In this document: one piece after another, positions 35,908 to 45,156 of the stretch | How positions within the stretch are numbered: position 1 is the stretch's first letter | Layout: every line of letters starts with the position of its first letter | Source of the DNA: Gallibacterium trehalosifermentans | Lineage (GTDB): Bacteria > Pseudomonadota > Gammaproteobacteria > Enterobacterales > Pasteurellaceae | Assembly (NCBI RefSeq): GCF_042433055.1 | Contig: NZ_JBHLWB010000006.1 | Location: 36,849 to 100,848, forward strand | Length of the DNA stretch: 64,000 nucleotides | Reading direction: 5' to 3' | The notes under the pieces: generated by a model | What the model was told of the DNA's origin: nothing | Database searches by the model: none | Seen by the model: the letters and a program-made list of their open reading frames with translations, nothing else | Made by a program: the position numbers and the translations under genes

Positions 35908-35923
35908 TCTAAAACGATTTAGC
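35908..35923. promoter_or_regulatory. Probable Cra/FruR operator of the fru operon
   Basis: TCTAAAACGATTTAGC reads on the other strand as GCTAAATCGTTTTAGA, close to the Cra/FruR consensus (GCTGAATCGTTTCA-like) and nearly palindromic. It lies 120 bases ahead of the fruB start. In Gram-negative bacteria FruR represses fruBKA and is released by fructose-1-phosphate. No fruR gene is in the window. Confidence 0.6.
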
Positions 35924-36042
35924 TAAAACCTCCTCTTTAATCAAAAAACTGATTTTTTCCTCAAGATTCCTATTACTCCCCCAATAAATTGGGTTAAAAT
36001 TAGTCGATTTTTTTATGACTGACAACAATCTAAGGAGTCCTC

Positions 36043-37206
36043 GTGTTTAATTTAATCGAAAACGACATCCATCTAGGTGAAAAAGCTGATGACAAGCAAC
36101 AAGCCATCACAGCAGTAGCTCAAGCATTTATTAACAAGGGTTTAGTTGAAGAAGGCTACCTACAAGGTATGCTTGCTCGTGAACAACAAACATCAACTTT
36201 TTTGGGTAATGGTATCGCTATTCCTCATGGAACGTTGGATACTCGTCACCTAGTCAAACAAACTGGAGTACAAATTTTCCAATTTCCAAATGGCGTTAGA
36301 TGGAGTGACGACAACATTGCATATTTAGTCATTGGAATCGCGGCAAAATCAGATGAACATCTTGCTATTTTACGTCAATTAACTCATTTACTTGGTGATG
36401 AAGATATTGCTGAAAAATTAGCAAAAACGACTGATCCACAATTATTTATTAATTTATTTAATGCCAGTATCGTTGATTCCACTTTAATTTCATTAAATGT
36501 TGATACTAATAGTCTATTAACATTGACTGCAATTAACGCCGCAAAATTACAAGAAGCTGCTGCAGTTGATAGTCAATTTGTAAGTGAAGTCATTATTTCT
36601 GCTGCATTACCAATCGGTAATGGCATTTGGGTAAATGATAGTGCTTCAGGTAATAAGAAAAATGCAATTGCTGTTGCTCGTCCACAAAAAGCCTTTCAAC
36701 ATAACAATAAACAAATTGCTGCATTAGTCACTGTCGCAAGTGTTGATCAAAAAGTTGATGAGTTATTAGTTAATTTACTCGATCCTCAATGTCAACAAGC
36801 ATTGTTAAATGGCAATGTTGAACAAGTAAAAGCGGCATTGCAAGGACAAGTCGTTGAAGTTACAACTAGCAGTGAAAACAAAACTGATGTGTCTGCTGAA
36901 AATACTAAAACAGCTACTCACGCAGCAGCAGGTCAATTAGAGGCAACTTTTATCGTCAAGAATGAACATGGTTTACACGCTCGCCCATCTGCGGTCTTAA
37001 TTAATGAAGTGAAAAAATATAAATCTACTATTCAAGTGAAAAACCTTGATCGTGATACCTCATTTGTCAGTGCAAAAAGTTTGATGAAAGTTGTTGGCTT
37101 AGGTACCACTAAAGGTCAACGCCTCTGTTTCGTTGCTGAAGGTGAAGATGCTGAACAAGCATTAAAAGGTATTGGTGAAGCCATTAATGCGGGCTTAGGA
37201 GAATAA
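36043..37206 (+). CDS. fruB: Fructose PTS fused IIA-FPr protein
   Basis: Phosphocarrier of the fructose phosphotransferase system: an N-terminal EIIA domain, a central linker and a C-terminal HPr-like FPr domain. H62 in IPHGTLDTR is the IIA phosphorylation site and H312 in NEHGLHARPS is that of FPr. The start is GTG at 36043, preceded by TAAGGAG; the 387-residue length is near that of E. coli FruB (376). fruK begins one base after the stop codon and fruA follows, so fruBKA is one operon. It delivers phosphate from Enzyme I to FruA during fructose uptake. Confidence 0.95.
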   Translation: MFNLIENDIHLGEKADDKQQAITAVAQAFINKGLVEEGYLQGMLAREQQTSTFLGNGIAIPHGTLDTRHLVKQTGVQIFQFPNGVRWSDDNIAYLVIGIAAKSDEHLAILRQLTHLLGDEDIAEKLAKTTDPQLFINLFNASIVDSTLISLNVDTNSLLTLTAINAAKLQEAAAVDSQFVSEVIISAALPIGNGIWVNDSASGNKKNAIAVARPQKAFQHNNKQIAALVTVASVDQKVDELLVNLLDPQCQQALLNGNVEQVKAALQGQVVEVTTSSENKTDVSAENTKTATHAAAGQLEATFIVKNEHGLHARPSAVLINEVKKYKSTIQVKNLDRDTSFVSAKSLMKVVGLGTTKGQRLCFVAEGEDAEQALKGIGEAINAGLGE

Positions 37207-37207
37207 T

Positions 37208-38146
37208 ATGCCAGGTATTGCGACTATTACACTCAATACAGCATTTGACCTTGTTGGACGATTACCAAGAATCCAACTCGGTGAGGTAAATACTGTTGAA
37301 ACCTTAGGTATTTACCCTGCGGGTAAAGGGATTAACGTTGCCAAAGTGCTGCATGATTTAGATCTACCTGTTACCGTAAGTGGTTTTTTAGGGCAAGATA
37401 ATCAAGGCGATTTTATTCAGTTATTCCAACAACTTGGCTTAGAAGATCGCTTTCAACGTGTTGCTGGTAAAACTCGAATTAATGTCAAAATTACCGAAAC
37501 TGAAGCGGATGTTACCGATTTAAATTTCTTAGGTTATCAAGTTTCTACTGAAGCATGGCAGCAATTTGTTCAAGACTCTCTCGCTTGGGCAAAGGATTAC
37601 GATCTGGTTGCAGTTTGTGGCAGTTTACCCAAAGGTGTGGACGTTGAAGCCTTTAAAGAATGGTTACTTGTATTAGGACAAAAAACTAAAGTGGTATTAG
37701 ACAGCAGTAATGCAGCACTTACCGCTGGTTTAAAAGCCTCTCCTTGGTTAGTCAAACCAAACCATCGAGAATTAGAAGCCTGGATCGGTAAGCCATTGAA
37801 TTCGCTTGCAGATATTATTACTGCTGCGAAACAGCTACATGCACAAGGCATTGCGAATGTCATTATCTCTATGGGAGCAGAAGGTTCTCTTTGGATTAGC
37901 GATAAAGGCGTATTACAAGCACAACCACCTAAATGTACCAATGTTGTCAGTACAGTAGGTGCAGGCGACTCTATGGTGGCAGGACTTATCTATGGTACGC
38001 AACAACAATTATCCCAAGAAGAAACTTTGTGCTTCGCCTCTGCTGTATCAGCGATGGCAGTATCCCAAAGTAATGTTGGTGTTGCCGATAAACAAGCATT
38101 AAACCAATTACTTGACCAAGTTAAGATTAGCAAAATTGAGGAATAA
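37208..38146 (+). CDS. fruK: 1-phosphofructokinase
   Basis: PfkB/ribokinase-family enzyme that phosphorylates fructose-1-phosphate to fructose-1,6-bisphosphate. The 312-residue protein (E. coli 312) has the N-terminal TLNTAFDLVGRL segment, the glycine-rich GIYPAGKGINVAKVL substrate loop and the C-terminal PfkB signature VSTVGAGDSMVAGLIYG with the catalytic Asp. It is the middle gene of fruBKA, one base after fruB and three bases before fruA. Confidence 0.95.
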   Translation: MPGIATITLNTAFDLVGRLPRIQLGEVNTVETLGIYPAGKGINVAKVLHDLDLPVTVSGFLGQDNQGDFIQLFQQLGLEDRFQRVAGKTRINVKITETEADVTDLNFLGYQVSTEAWQQFVQDSLAWAKDYDLVAVCGSLPKGVDVEAFKEWLLVLGQKTKVVLDSSNAALTAGLKASPWLVKPNHRELEAWIGKPLNSLADIITAAKQLHAQGIANVIISMGAEGSLWISDKGVLQAQPPKCTNVVSTVGAGDSMVAGLIYGTQQQLSQEETLCFASAVSAMAVSQSNVGVADKQALNQLLDQVKISKIEE

Positions 38147-38149
38147 TTT

Positions 38150-39838
38150 ATGAATATCGCTCTACTTTCTCAAGAAAAACGTGGCAATGCGACGTTATTC
38201 TTATTAAAACAAATGTTGGCAAAAATTGCTGCCCAACAAAATCATCAAGTTGTAACCCAATTACAAGATGCTGAACTTGTGATTGTCTTAGGGCAACAAA
38301 TCAATAACACCCCAGTATTATCAGGTAAAAAAGTTTATCTCACTACATTTGAACAAGCATTCAATGCACCTGAAACTACTTTCCAACAAGCATTTGCTAC
38401 TGCTACTACTTATCAAGCAACTGATGAAATCGTATCAGAAGCACCTGTTGCACAAGATCGTCCATTAAATATTGTTGCAATTACTGCTTGCCCAACAGGT
38501 GTAGCACATACTTTTATGGCAGCAGAAGCGATTTCTACTTACTGCCAACAAAAAGGTTGGAATGTGAAAGTGGAAACCCGTGGTCAAGTTGGTGCAAGTA
38601 ACCTTATTTCGGCTGAAGATGTTGCTGCTGCAGATCTTGCTTTTATTGCTACAGATATTGATGTTGATCTCAGTAAATTCGATGGCAAATTGATGTATCA
38701 TACTTCAACTGGTTTAGCATTAAAGAAAACCGCACAAGAATTTGATAAAGCATTCAAAGAAGCGAAAACCTATCATTACAAAAAAGAAGCGGTTGCCGAA
38801 AAAGCAGATAATAAAGAGAAAGGTGAGAAAAAAGGCATTTATAGTCATTTAATGACGGGCGTTTCTCATATGTTGCCAATGGTGGTTGCTGGTGGTTTGA
38901 TCATTGCATTATCTTTCGTATTCGGAATTGAAGCCTTTAAACAAGAAGGAACTTTAGCGTCAGCATTAATGAAAATTGGTGGTGGTAGTGCCTTTGCTTT
39001 AATGATTCCAATTCTATCTGGATATATCGCTTACTCTATTGCAGACCGCCCTGGATTAACTCCAGGCCTTGTGGGTGGTATGTTAGCGAGTTCTTTAGGT
39101 GCTGGTTTTATCGGTGGTATTATTTCTGGTTTCTTAGCTGGTTATATTGCAAAAGCAATTAATGAGCATGTGAAATTACCGCAAACTATGAATGCCCTAA
39201 AACCAATCTTAATTATTCCATTCCTTTCAACACTCGCTGTCGGTTTAATTATGATCTATATCGTTGGTGGTCCTGTTGCTTGGGTAATGAACGGTATGAC
39301 TGAATTCTTAAAAGGAATGCAATCAGGCAGTGCTATCTTACTTGGTATTCTCCTCGGTGCAATGATGTGCTTTGATATGGGTGGTCCAGTGAATAAAGCT
39401 GCTTATACATTCGGTGTAGGTTTATTAGCTTCCTCTTCTTATTTACCAATGGCAGCAGTTATGGCGGCGGGTATGGTGCCTGCTTTAGGTATGGGTATCG
39501 CAACCTTTATTGCACGTAAAAAATTCACTGCCAATGAGTTAGAAGGTGGTAAAGCCTCTTTTGTACTTGGTCTATGTTTTATCTCTGAGGGAGCAATTCC
39601 GTTCGCGGCACGCGATCCAATGCGTGTTATTCCAAGTTGTATGTTAGGTGGTGCAATTACTGGTGCATTATCAATGTTGTTTGGCGTGCAGCTTATGGCA
39701 CCGCACGGTGGCATTTTCGTATTAGCAATTCCAGGTGCTATTCAACCAGTCTTACTCTATCTTGTTGCTATCGCAGCTGGTAGTTTAGTTACTGGCGTCT
39801 TGTATGCTGCAATTAAACCAAAAGCATTAACAGCGTAA
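38150..39838 (+). CDS. fruA: Fructose-specific PTS transporter IIBC component
   Basis: Membrane permease that takes up fructose and phosphorylates it at C1. The N-terminal ~100 residues are a duplicated IIB-like domain without an active cysteine; the true IIB domain has C114 in ITACPTGVAHTFMAAEAI, and a charged linker rich in Lys and Glu (about 205-230) leads to the IIC membrane domain (about 235-560) with the conserved GLTPGLVGG, DMGGPVNKAAY and EGAIPFAA segments. The 562-residue length equals the enteric protein. It ends the fru operon and a strong terminator follows. Confidence 0.96.
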   Translation: MNIALLSQEKRGNATLFLLKQMLAKIAAQQNHQVVTQLQDAELVIVLGQQINNTPVLSGKKVYLTTFEQAFNAPETTFQQAFATATTYQATDEIVSEAPVAQDRPLNIVAITACPTGVAHTFMAAEAISTYCQQKGWNVKVETRGQVGASNLISAEDVAAADLAFIATDIDVDLSKFDGKLMYHTSTGLALKKTAQEFDKAFKEAKTYHYKKEAVAEKADNKEKGEKKGIYSHLMTGVSHMLPMVVAGGLIIALSFVFGIEAFKQEGTLASALMKIGGGSAFALMIPILSGYIAYSIADRPGLTPGLVGGMLASSLGAGFIGGIISGFLAGYIAKAINEHVKLPQTMNALKPILIIPFLSTLAVGLIMIYIVGGPVAWVMNGMTEFLKGMQSGSAILLGILLGAMMCFDMGGPVNKAAYTFGVGLLASSSYLPMAAVMAAGMVPALGMGIATFIARKKFTANELEGGKASFVLGLCFISEGAIPFAARDPMRVIPSCMLGGAITGALSMLFGVQLMAPHGGIFVLAIPGAIQPVLLYLVAIAAGSLVTGVLYAAIKPKALTA

Positions 39839-39857
39839 CCTATATTAGGTGCTCATG

Positions 39858-39884
39858 AAAAAGGCACTGATAGTGCCTTTTTTT
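39858..39884 (+). terminator. Terminator of fruBKA
   Basis: AAAGGCACT (39860-39868) and AGTGCCTTT (39872-39880) form a nine-pair stem with a three-base loop, followed by seven T residues in all. The converging LysR gene ends five bases later, so it may serve both directions. Confidence 0.93.
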
Positions 39885-39888
39885 CGAA

Positions 39889-40755
39889 TTAAAATTGGTA
39901 TTCTGGCTCATTTTTGCATTGCGGAAAATTCTCTGCCATAAAATCGATAAAACTACGCACTTTCGCACTCATAAATTCTCGATTCATATAAACTGCATAT
40001 AAGGTATGTTTACGGTTTGCTGGATGAGGAATAATCTGTAATGTTCCTTGTTGTAATGCCTCTTCGCATAAATAACCAGGTAAATACGCTACCCCTTGTC
40101 CAGCCAAGGCAAGCTGATAAAGCATTAACGTATTATCACTGGCAATCGTATCCGTAAATGGGTGATGAAGAGGGGTATAGGTTGGCACTAATCCTTTATG
40201 CTGTTCCCATAGCTGATCTGACTGTTTAGCAAATTGAGTTAAATATTGTGGACTGGCTACCCAATGAAAGGCGATGGTCGCAATAGGTTTGGCAATCAAA
40301 TTTTCTGATAAATGGGTGGTTACGCGTAATGCTAAATCAAAACCTTGTCCAACTAAATCTACACGATGATTGTCTAAGGAGAGCTGTAAGTTTACTTTCG
40401 GATAACGTCGTCGATACTCGACTAATAATTCTGCAAAGGAGCGTGTTGCAAACCATACAGGCATGGTTACTTTGAGTGTACCTTGTGGGTGAATGGTACC
40501 TTGACTCACAATCTGCTTAGCTTCCTCTAAGTCGTCCAACGCAATCACACAACGTTGATAATACTGTTCTCCCATCTCTGTCAAACTGAGCTTTCGGCTG
40601 GTGCGATGTAAAAGTTTTGCTTGTAAATAGTGCTCAAGATGTGATAAGTGTTTACTCACCATGGAGGTCGATAGATCCATTTTCTCAGCGGCTTTACTAA
40701 AACTACCACTTTCCACGATTTGGCGAAAAATGCGCATACTCTGTAAGGTATCCAT
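39889..40755 (-). CDS. LysR-family transcriptional regulator
   Basis: A 288-residue regulator with the LysR winged helix at residues 1-60 (MRIFRQIVESGSFSKAAEKM, then LSTSMVSKHLSHLE) and a C-terminal substrate-binding domain. The subtype with LPGYLCEEALQQGTL near the C-terminus is common in regulators next to quinone or azo reductases. It is divergent from the azoreductase gene with 130 bases between the two starts, so it probably regulates that gene and itself. The effector is unknown. No clear T-N11-A operator could be chosen in the AT-rich gap. Confidence 0.9.
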   Translation of the reverse strand: MDTLQSMRIFRQIVESGSFSKAAEKMDLSTSMVSKHLSHLEHYLQAKLLHRTSRKLSLTEMGEQYYQRCVIALDDLEEAKQIVSQGTIHPQGTLKVTMPVWFATRSFAELLVEYRRRYPKVNLQLSLDNHRVDLVGQGFDLALRVTTHLSENLIAKPIATIAFHWVASPQYLTQFAKQSDQLWEQHKGLVPTYTPLHHPFTDTIASDNTLMLYQLALAGQGVAYLPGYLCEEALQQGTLQIIPHPANRKHTLYAVYMNREFMSAKVRSFIDFMAENFPQCKNEPEYQF

Positions 40756-40885
40756 AATTATTTCCTATTAAGAAAAAATACTTTTCTATAAACGATATAG
40801 TTTTCCAATCTTGAAATAAATATACTTGGTTACCTTTTAATTAACAAAATAAAAAATTAACTTATTATCAAGTTTAAGGAATTTT

Positions 40886-41476
40886 ATGAGTAATGTTTTC
40901 GTTTTACGTACTTCTGTAAATGGACAAAATAGCTTTTCTAATCAACTTATTGATCAGTTCATTGCCAAAACCAAAGCAAAATGGTCTGAAGTTCAAATTG
41001 TTGAGCGTGATTTAGAGGTTAATCCAGTACCGCTGCTAAATAGCGAAACTGTGGCAGCTTTGCGTGCTGGTGTTACTGATACTGAAGCGCAACGTAATGC
41101 TATTGCACTATCAGAACAATTAATCGCTGAATTAAGAAATGCAGATTATATTGTCTTAGGTTTACCACGTTATAACTTTACTACGCCTGCAACATTCAGA
41201 ACTTATATTGATTATATTGCTCGCCCTCGCGTTACTTTCCAATATGACGAAAATGGTCCAAAAGGATTATTACCAAATGTTCCAGTATTTGCTTTCGTTA
41301 CGAGTGGTGGTGAGTATGTAGGGACCGAATTTGATACGTTAAGCCCTTGGGTAAAACAAACTCTTGGTTTTGTTGGCTTATCAAATGTTGAGTTTATTTA
41401 TGCGGAGGGTTTAGCTTATAAAGCTGAAGACGCCATCTCAGCAGCTTCTGCACGAATTGATGAAATTTTAAAATAA
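40886..41476 (+). CDS. azoR: FMN-dependent NADH-azoreductase family flavoprotein
   Basis: Flavodoxin-like NAD(P)H:quinone or azo reductase that carries out two-electron reduction of quinones, probably to protect against electrophile stress. The 196-residue protein follows E. coli AzoR (201): the FMN phosphate segment after VLRTSVNGQNSFSNQL, the YNFTTPATFRTYIDYIARPRVTF segment split over the flavin and dimer site, VTSGGEY, and LGFVGLSNVEFIYAEGLA. AAGGAA precedes the ATG. It is divergent from a LysR gene that probably controls it. Overall similarity to AzoR is moderate, so the substrate is uncertain. Confidence 0.82.
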   Translation: MSNVFVLRTSVNGQNSFSNQLIDQFIAKTKAKWSEVQIVERDLEVNPVPLLNSETVAALRAGVTDTEAQRNAIALSEQLIAELRNADYIVLGLPRYNFTTPATFRTYIDYIARPRVTFQYDENGPKGLLPNVPVFAFVTSGGEYVGTEFDTLSPWVKQTLGFVGLSNVEFIYAEGLAYKAEDAISAASARIDEILK

Positions 41477-41507
41477 CGTTTAAATACCTCAAAAAATTTT
41501 AATGTAT

Positions 41508-41541
41508 TTTTGATATTCCATACACAAATGGAATATCAAAA
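41508..41541. terminator. Bidirectional hairpin between azoR and the zinc-ribbon gene
   Basis: TTTTGATATTCCAT (41508-41521) and ATGGAATATCAAAA (41528-41541) form a perfect 14-pair stem with a six-base loop between two convergent genes. The T residues are part of the stem, so it can act in both directions. Confidence 0.7.
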
Positions 41542-41544
41542 TGC

Positions 41545-41772
41545 CTAATTCTTCCACCAAAGTAGTGCGCCAATCACAATAGCAAAAATAATAAACCATA
41601 TAATCTGTACTTTTGCATTTTGTTTGTTCATAGCTTTTCGATGAGCAATGTCTTGTGTTAAACGTTGTTGATAAACTTGTTTAGCTGCTTCGTCATGTAA
41701 CGCTGTTTGACAAAAAGGGCAATGGGTTAATTCTTCATTGACTTTTTTCTCACAATTTGGACAAGAAAGCAT
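41545..41772 (-). CDS. Small zinc-ribbon membrane protein
   Basis: A 75-residue protein from the ATG at 41772, preceded by AAAGGAAA. An N-terminal zinc ribbon has C4, C7, C18 and C21 (CPNCEKK and CPFC), followed by a charged helix (about 27-50) and one C-terminal membrane helix (IIWFIIFAIVIGALLWW). The frame extends 18 codons upstream without a ribosome site. Proteins of this layout are common in gammaproteobacteria and have no known role. Nothing nearby suggests one. Confidence 0.7.
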   Translation of the reverse strand: MLSCPNCEKKVNEELTHCPFCQTALHDEAAKQVYQQRLTQDIAHRKAMNKQNAKVQIIWFIIFAIVIGALLWWKN

Positions 41773-41960
41773 ATTTTTTCCTTTGTTGAATGAGATGACG
41801 TGGACGTAACTATAACGAAAACTCATGTAATCACCAATGAAAAATGATCTATTTTATGGGAATAAACTTAATAAAATTCAAGAAATGGCTGTTAATTTTA
41901 AATAAAATCTATATAAATAATTTTTATTATAAAAAATTTCTTATTTTTTATTAAAAATGG

Positions 41961-41984
41961 TAGATAAAAAATATTTTTTATCTA
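41961..41984. promoter_or_regulatory. Perfect 24-base palindrome upstream of asnB
   Basis: The 24 bases from 41961 (TAGATAAAAAAT) are followed by their exact reverse complement, with no loop. The right end overlaps a possible -10 box TATACT (41983-41988), 42 bases ahead of the asnB start. It could be an operator, for example for an AsnC/Lrp-type regulator, or a cruciform-forming site. No known consensus was matched. Confidence 0.5.
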
Positions 41985-42029
41985 TACTAGCGAGAAATAA
42001 TTCAATTTATAACAAAAGAGGTTTTTTGT

Positions 42030-43613
42030 ATGTGTGGATTTGTATTTTCAGCTTCAGCACAGCCATCAGAAGCGTTTAAACGTAGTTTCGATCATATTTT
42101 TCATCGTGGACCAGATCATCAAGCTGTCATTTATGCAGCGGGAGCAACTTGGGGCTTCCATCGTTTATCAATTATGGATTTGAGCTCACAAGGTAACCAA
42201 CCGTTCCAATATGAGGGAATTTCGCTTATTTGTAATGGTGAAGTGTACAATTACGCAGAATTAAAACAACTTTTATCCTCAAGCTATCCTTTCCATTCAG
42301 GTAGTGATTGCGAAGTATTAATTCCGTTATATCAACGAGTTGGAGTTGATGTAATGATGAAAATGTTAGATGCCGAATTTGCATTAGTTTTAAAGGATAG
42401 TAATACTGGAACATTAATTGCAGGTCGCGATCCGATAGGAATCCGCCCAATGTTTTATGGTTATGATAAAGAAACGGGAGAGATTGCTTTTGCTTCAGAA
42501 GCGAAAGGATTGATTGATTGGTGTCGTGATATTCACCCATTCCCACCAGGGCATTACTATCTCAATGGTGAGTTTATTTGTTATAACGATATTGCTGATC
42601 CTAAAGTTGTGCTTGATCAAGATTTAGATACCATTACCAGCACATTGCGTAGCAAATTAGAAAAGGCAGTGATTAAACGTTTACACTCTGATGCGCCATT
42701 AGGTTTCTTGCTAAGTGGTGGTTTAGATTCTTCATTAGTTTGTGCGATTGCGCAAAAACATTTAAATAAGCCGATTAAAACCTTTGCTGTAGGAATGGAT
42801 ACTGATCCAATCGATCTCAAATATGCGAAAGAGGTGGCGGATTACCTTGGTTCAGAGCATACGGAAGTGATTATGACCAAAGAACAAGTTCTCGCAGCAC
42901 TAGAAGATGTGATTTGGCATTTAGAAACATGGGATATTACTACTATTCGAGCCAGTATTGGTATGTACTTAATTTGTAAATATATTCACGAGCAGACAGA
43001 TCTAAAAGTCCTGTTGACGGGTGAAGTGAGCGATGAAATTTTTGGTTATAAATATACGGATTTTGCACCAAATGCGGCGGCATTCCAAAAAGAGGCACAA
43101 AAACGTATCCGTGAACTCTATATGTATGATGTATTACGTGCTGACCGTTGTTTAGCAGCTAACTCATTAGAAGCCCGCGTACCATTTGGGGATATTGATT
43201 TTGTTGATTATGCAATGAGCATCAATCCTGAAAAGAAAATGAATGTTTATAACAAAGGTAAGTATTTATTACGCCGTGCTTTTGAGGGAACAGAGTATTT
43301 ACCAGATAGCATTCTTTATCGTGAAAAAGCTGCATTTAGTGATGCTGTTGGGCATTCAATGGTTGATCATTTAAAAGCCTATGCAGAAAGTAAATATAGT
43401 GATGAAGATTTAGCAAAAGCCGCAGAAAAATACCCTTTTGCTACGCCATTTACTAAAGAATCTTTACTTTATCGTGATATTTTTGAGAAGTTTTACCCAG
43501 GACAAAGTCATTGGATTAAAGATTTCTGGATGCCAAACAAGGAATGGGAAGGCTGTAATGTCAACGATCCTAGTGCACGTGTTCTAGGTAACTATGGGGA
43601 TAGTGGTAAATAA
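42030..43613 (+). CDS. asnB: Asparagine synthase B (glutamine-hydrolysing)
   Basis: Makes asparagine from aspartate, ATP and glutamine. The N-terminal glutaminase (about 1-195) starts with the nucleophile C2 and contains HRGPDH, FHRLSIMD and NGEVYN. The synthetase domain has the PPi loop LSGGLDSS at about residues 229-236 and ends near residue 515. Length is 527 against 554 in E. coli; the difference is mainly in the C-terminal tail. AGAGG precedes the ATG. The gene stands alone, with an AT-rich 257-base upstream region holding a perfect palindrome and a terminator after it. Confidence 0.95.
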   Translation: MCGFVFSASAQPSEAFKRSFDHIFHRGPDHQAVIYAAGATWGFHRLSIMDLSSQGNQPFQYEGISLICNGEVYNYAELKQLLSSSYPFHSGSDCEVLIPLYQRVGVDVMMKMLDAEFALVLKDSNTGTLIAGRDPIGIRPMFYGYDKETGEIAFASEAKGLIDWCRDIHPFPPGHYYLNGEFICYNDIADPKVVLDQDLDTITSTLRSKLEKAVIKRLHSDAPLGFLLSGGLDSSLVCAIAQKHLNKPIKTFAVGMDTDPIDLKYAKEVADYLGSEHTEVIMTKEQVLAALEDVIWHLETWDITTIRASIGMYLICKYIHEQTDLKVLLTGEVSDEIFGYKYTDFAPNAAAFQKEAQKRIRELYMYDVLRADRCLAANSLEARVPFGDIDFVDYAMSINPEKKMNVYNKGKYLLRRAFEGTEYLPDSILYREKAAFSDAVGHSMVDHLKAYAESKYSDEDLAKAAEKYPFATPFTKESLLYRDIFEKFYPGQSHWIKDFWMPNKEWEGCNVNDPSARVLGNYGDSGK

Positions 43614-43626
43614 AAATTTTTAGGAT

Positions 43627-43658
43627 AAAAAAATGCGTGGTTTCTCCCACGCATTTTT
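43627..43658 (+). terminator. Terminator after asnB
   Basis: AAATGCGTGG (43631-43640) and CCACGCATTT (43647-43656) form a ten-pair stem with a six-base loop, flanked by A and T runs. It can also serve the converging symporter gene, which ends at 43680. Confidence 0.92.
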
Positions 43659-43679
43659 AAATTTAATGTTAATTTTCCC

Positions 43680-45056
43680 TTAAATTTTGCTCAGCACACT
43701 TTCATCACGATCTTTTTTGGATATACGTAAACGTGCGAAATAATCTTTTGTTTCAGCAACGACCACTTTACGCAAACAAATTAACGCAATCAAATTAGGT
43801 ATTGCCATTAGACCATTAACAATATCAGCTAAGCTCCAAATAATATCTAATTTAATAAAGGCGCCACCAGCAATTAATAAAATAAAGCAGGTACGGAATA
43901 CTTTAATGCCTTTAATGCCTGCTAAATAGACAAAACAGCGCTCTCCGTAATAACACCACCCAAGAATAGTCGTAAAGGCAAAGAAGAGTAACCCAATCGT
44001 TACAATCGTTGCCCCAATGCTATGACCTAGACCATGTGCAAAGGCTAAATTTGTTACTGCAGCCCCTTCATTTGGTGATTGCCATACCCCAGTTACAACA
44101 ATCACTAATCCAGTCATTGTGCAAACAATAATCGTATCAAAGAAGGTGCCTGTCATAGAGATTAACCCTTGGCGAACAGGTTCTTCGGTTTGTGCTGCTG
44201 CAGCTGCAATCGGAGCGCTACCTAAACCTGATTCATTAGAAAAAATACCGCGCGCCATGCCTGATTGAATCGCTTTTAGTACCGTAAACCCCATTACACC
44301 GCCTAACGCAGCTTCAGGATTAAATGCACTGTGCAGAATTAATGCCAATGCATCAGGAATTATTTGCCAATTTAAGATTAAAATAATGATAGAAGTACCA
44401 ACATATAGTACAGCCATAAATGGCACAATTAATGACGAAACAACAGCAATGCGGTTTACACCACCAAGAATAATCATGGCAACCAATACTGTCATAATGA
44501 CAGCAGTAATTACAGTTGATATGCCAAAAGTATCGTTCATTGCGTGGGTAATTGCATTAATTTGTGGAAAAGTCCCAATACCAAACAAAGCTACTAATAC
44601 ACCAAAAATCGCGAATAATTTTGCTAACCATCTGATCCCTAAGCCGCGTTCAATGTAGTACATTGGACCACCAGCCATAAATCCATTTTTGTCTTTTGTA
44701 CGATATTTCACCGCCAATAAACATTCTGCATACTTGGTTGACATGCCAAAAAACGCCACAATCCACATCCAGAAAATAGCACCTGGTCCACCAGCTTGGA
44801 TAGCTGTTGCTACACCAACAATATTCCCTGTTCCAATCGTTGCGGATAATGCAGTACATAATGCTGCAAATGCGGATACATCACCTTCACCTGAATTCCC
44901 TTTTTGAAAAAGATATTTTAATGCTCGAGGTAATGCCAAAATTTGTAAAAAACCTAAGCGAAAACTGAAATAGATGCCTATACCACCCAACAAAATAAGT
45001 AACGGCGGTCCCCAAATAAAACCGTCTATTACAGCTAATATCTGATTAAAACTCAT
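43680..45056 (-). CDS. Sodium:alanine/glycine symporter (AgcS family)
   Basis: Na+-coupled importer for glycine and alanine. The 458-residue protein has about ten membrane helices and the AGCS signatures GPPLLILLGGIGIYFSFR at the start, ALSATIGTGNIVGVATAI and GMARGIFSNESGLGSAPIAAA. GAGGAAG precedes the ATG. Upstream on the same strand lie, in order, a promoter, a tandem glycine riboswitch and a terminator hairpin, so expression responds directly to glycine. This makes glycine the most likely main substrate. H. influenzae has the same arrangement. Confidence 0.93.
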   Translation of the reverse strand: MSFNQILAVIDGFIWGPPLLILLGGIGIYFSFRLGFLQILALPRALKYLFQKGNSGEGDVSAFAALCTALSATIGTGNIVGVATAIQAGGPGAIFWMWIVAFFGMSTKYAECLLAVKYRTKDKNGFMAGGPMYYIERGLGIRWLAKLFAIFGVLVALFGIGTFPQINAITHAMNDTFGISTVITAVIMTVLVAMIILGGVNRIAVVSSLIVPFMAVLYVGTSIIILILNWQIIPDALALILHSAFNPEAALGGVMGFTVLKAIQSGMARGIFSNESGLGSAPIAAAAAQTEEPVRQGLISMTGTFFDTIIVCTMTGLVIVVTGVWQSPNEGAAVTNLAFAHGLGHSIGATIVTIGLLFFAFTTILGWCYYGERCFVYLAGIKGIKVFRTCFILLIAGGAFIKLDIIWSLADIVNGLMAIPNLIALICLRKVVVAETKDYFARLRISKKDRDESVLSKI

Positions 45057-45104
45057 GACTTCCTCGTAAATAACAATACTAAATACAAGGCGTAGAAAAG
45101 AATA

Positions 45105-45131
45105 GAAGAAAAATATCGTAAAAATACGATA
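45105..45131 (-). terminator. Attenuator terminator of the glycine riboswitch leader
   Basis: On the minus strand TATCGTA (45131-45125) and TACGATA (45120-45114) form a seven-pair stem with a four-T loop, followed by TTTTTCTTC. It lies between the riboswitch and the symporter start and is the likely expression platform. Confidence 0.65.
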
Positions 45132-45156
45132 AATATGAAATGAAAAATTTCTTTCC

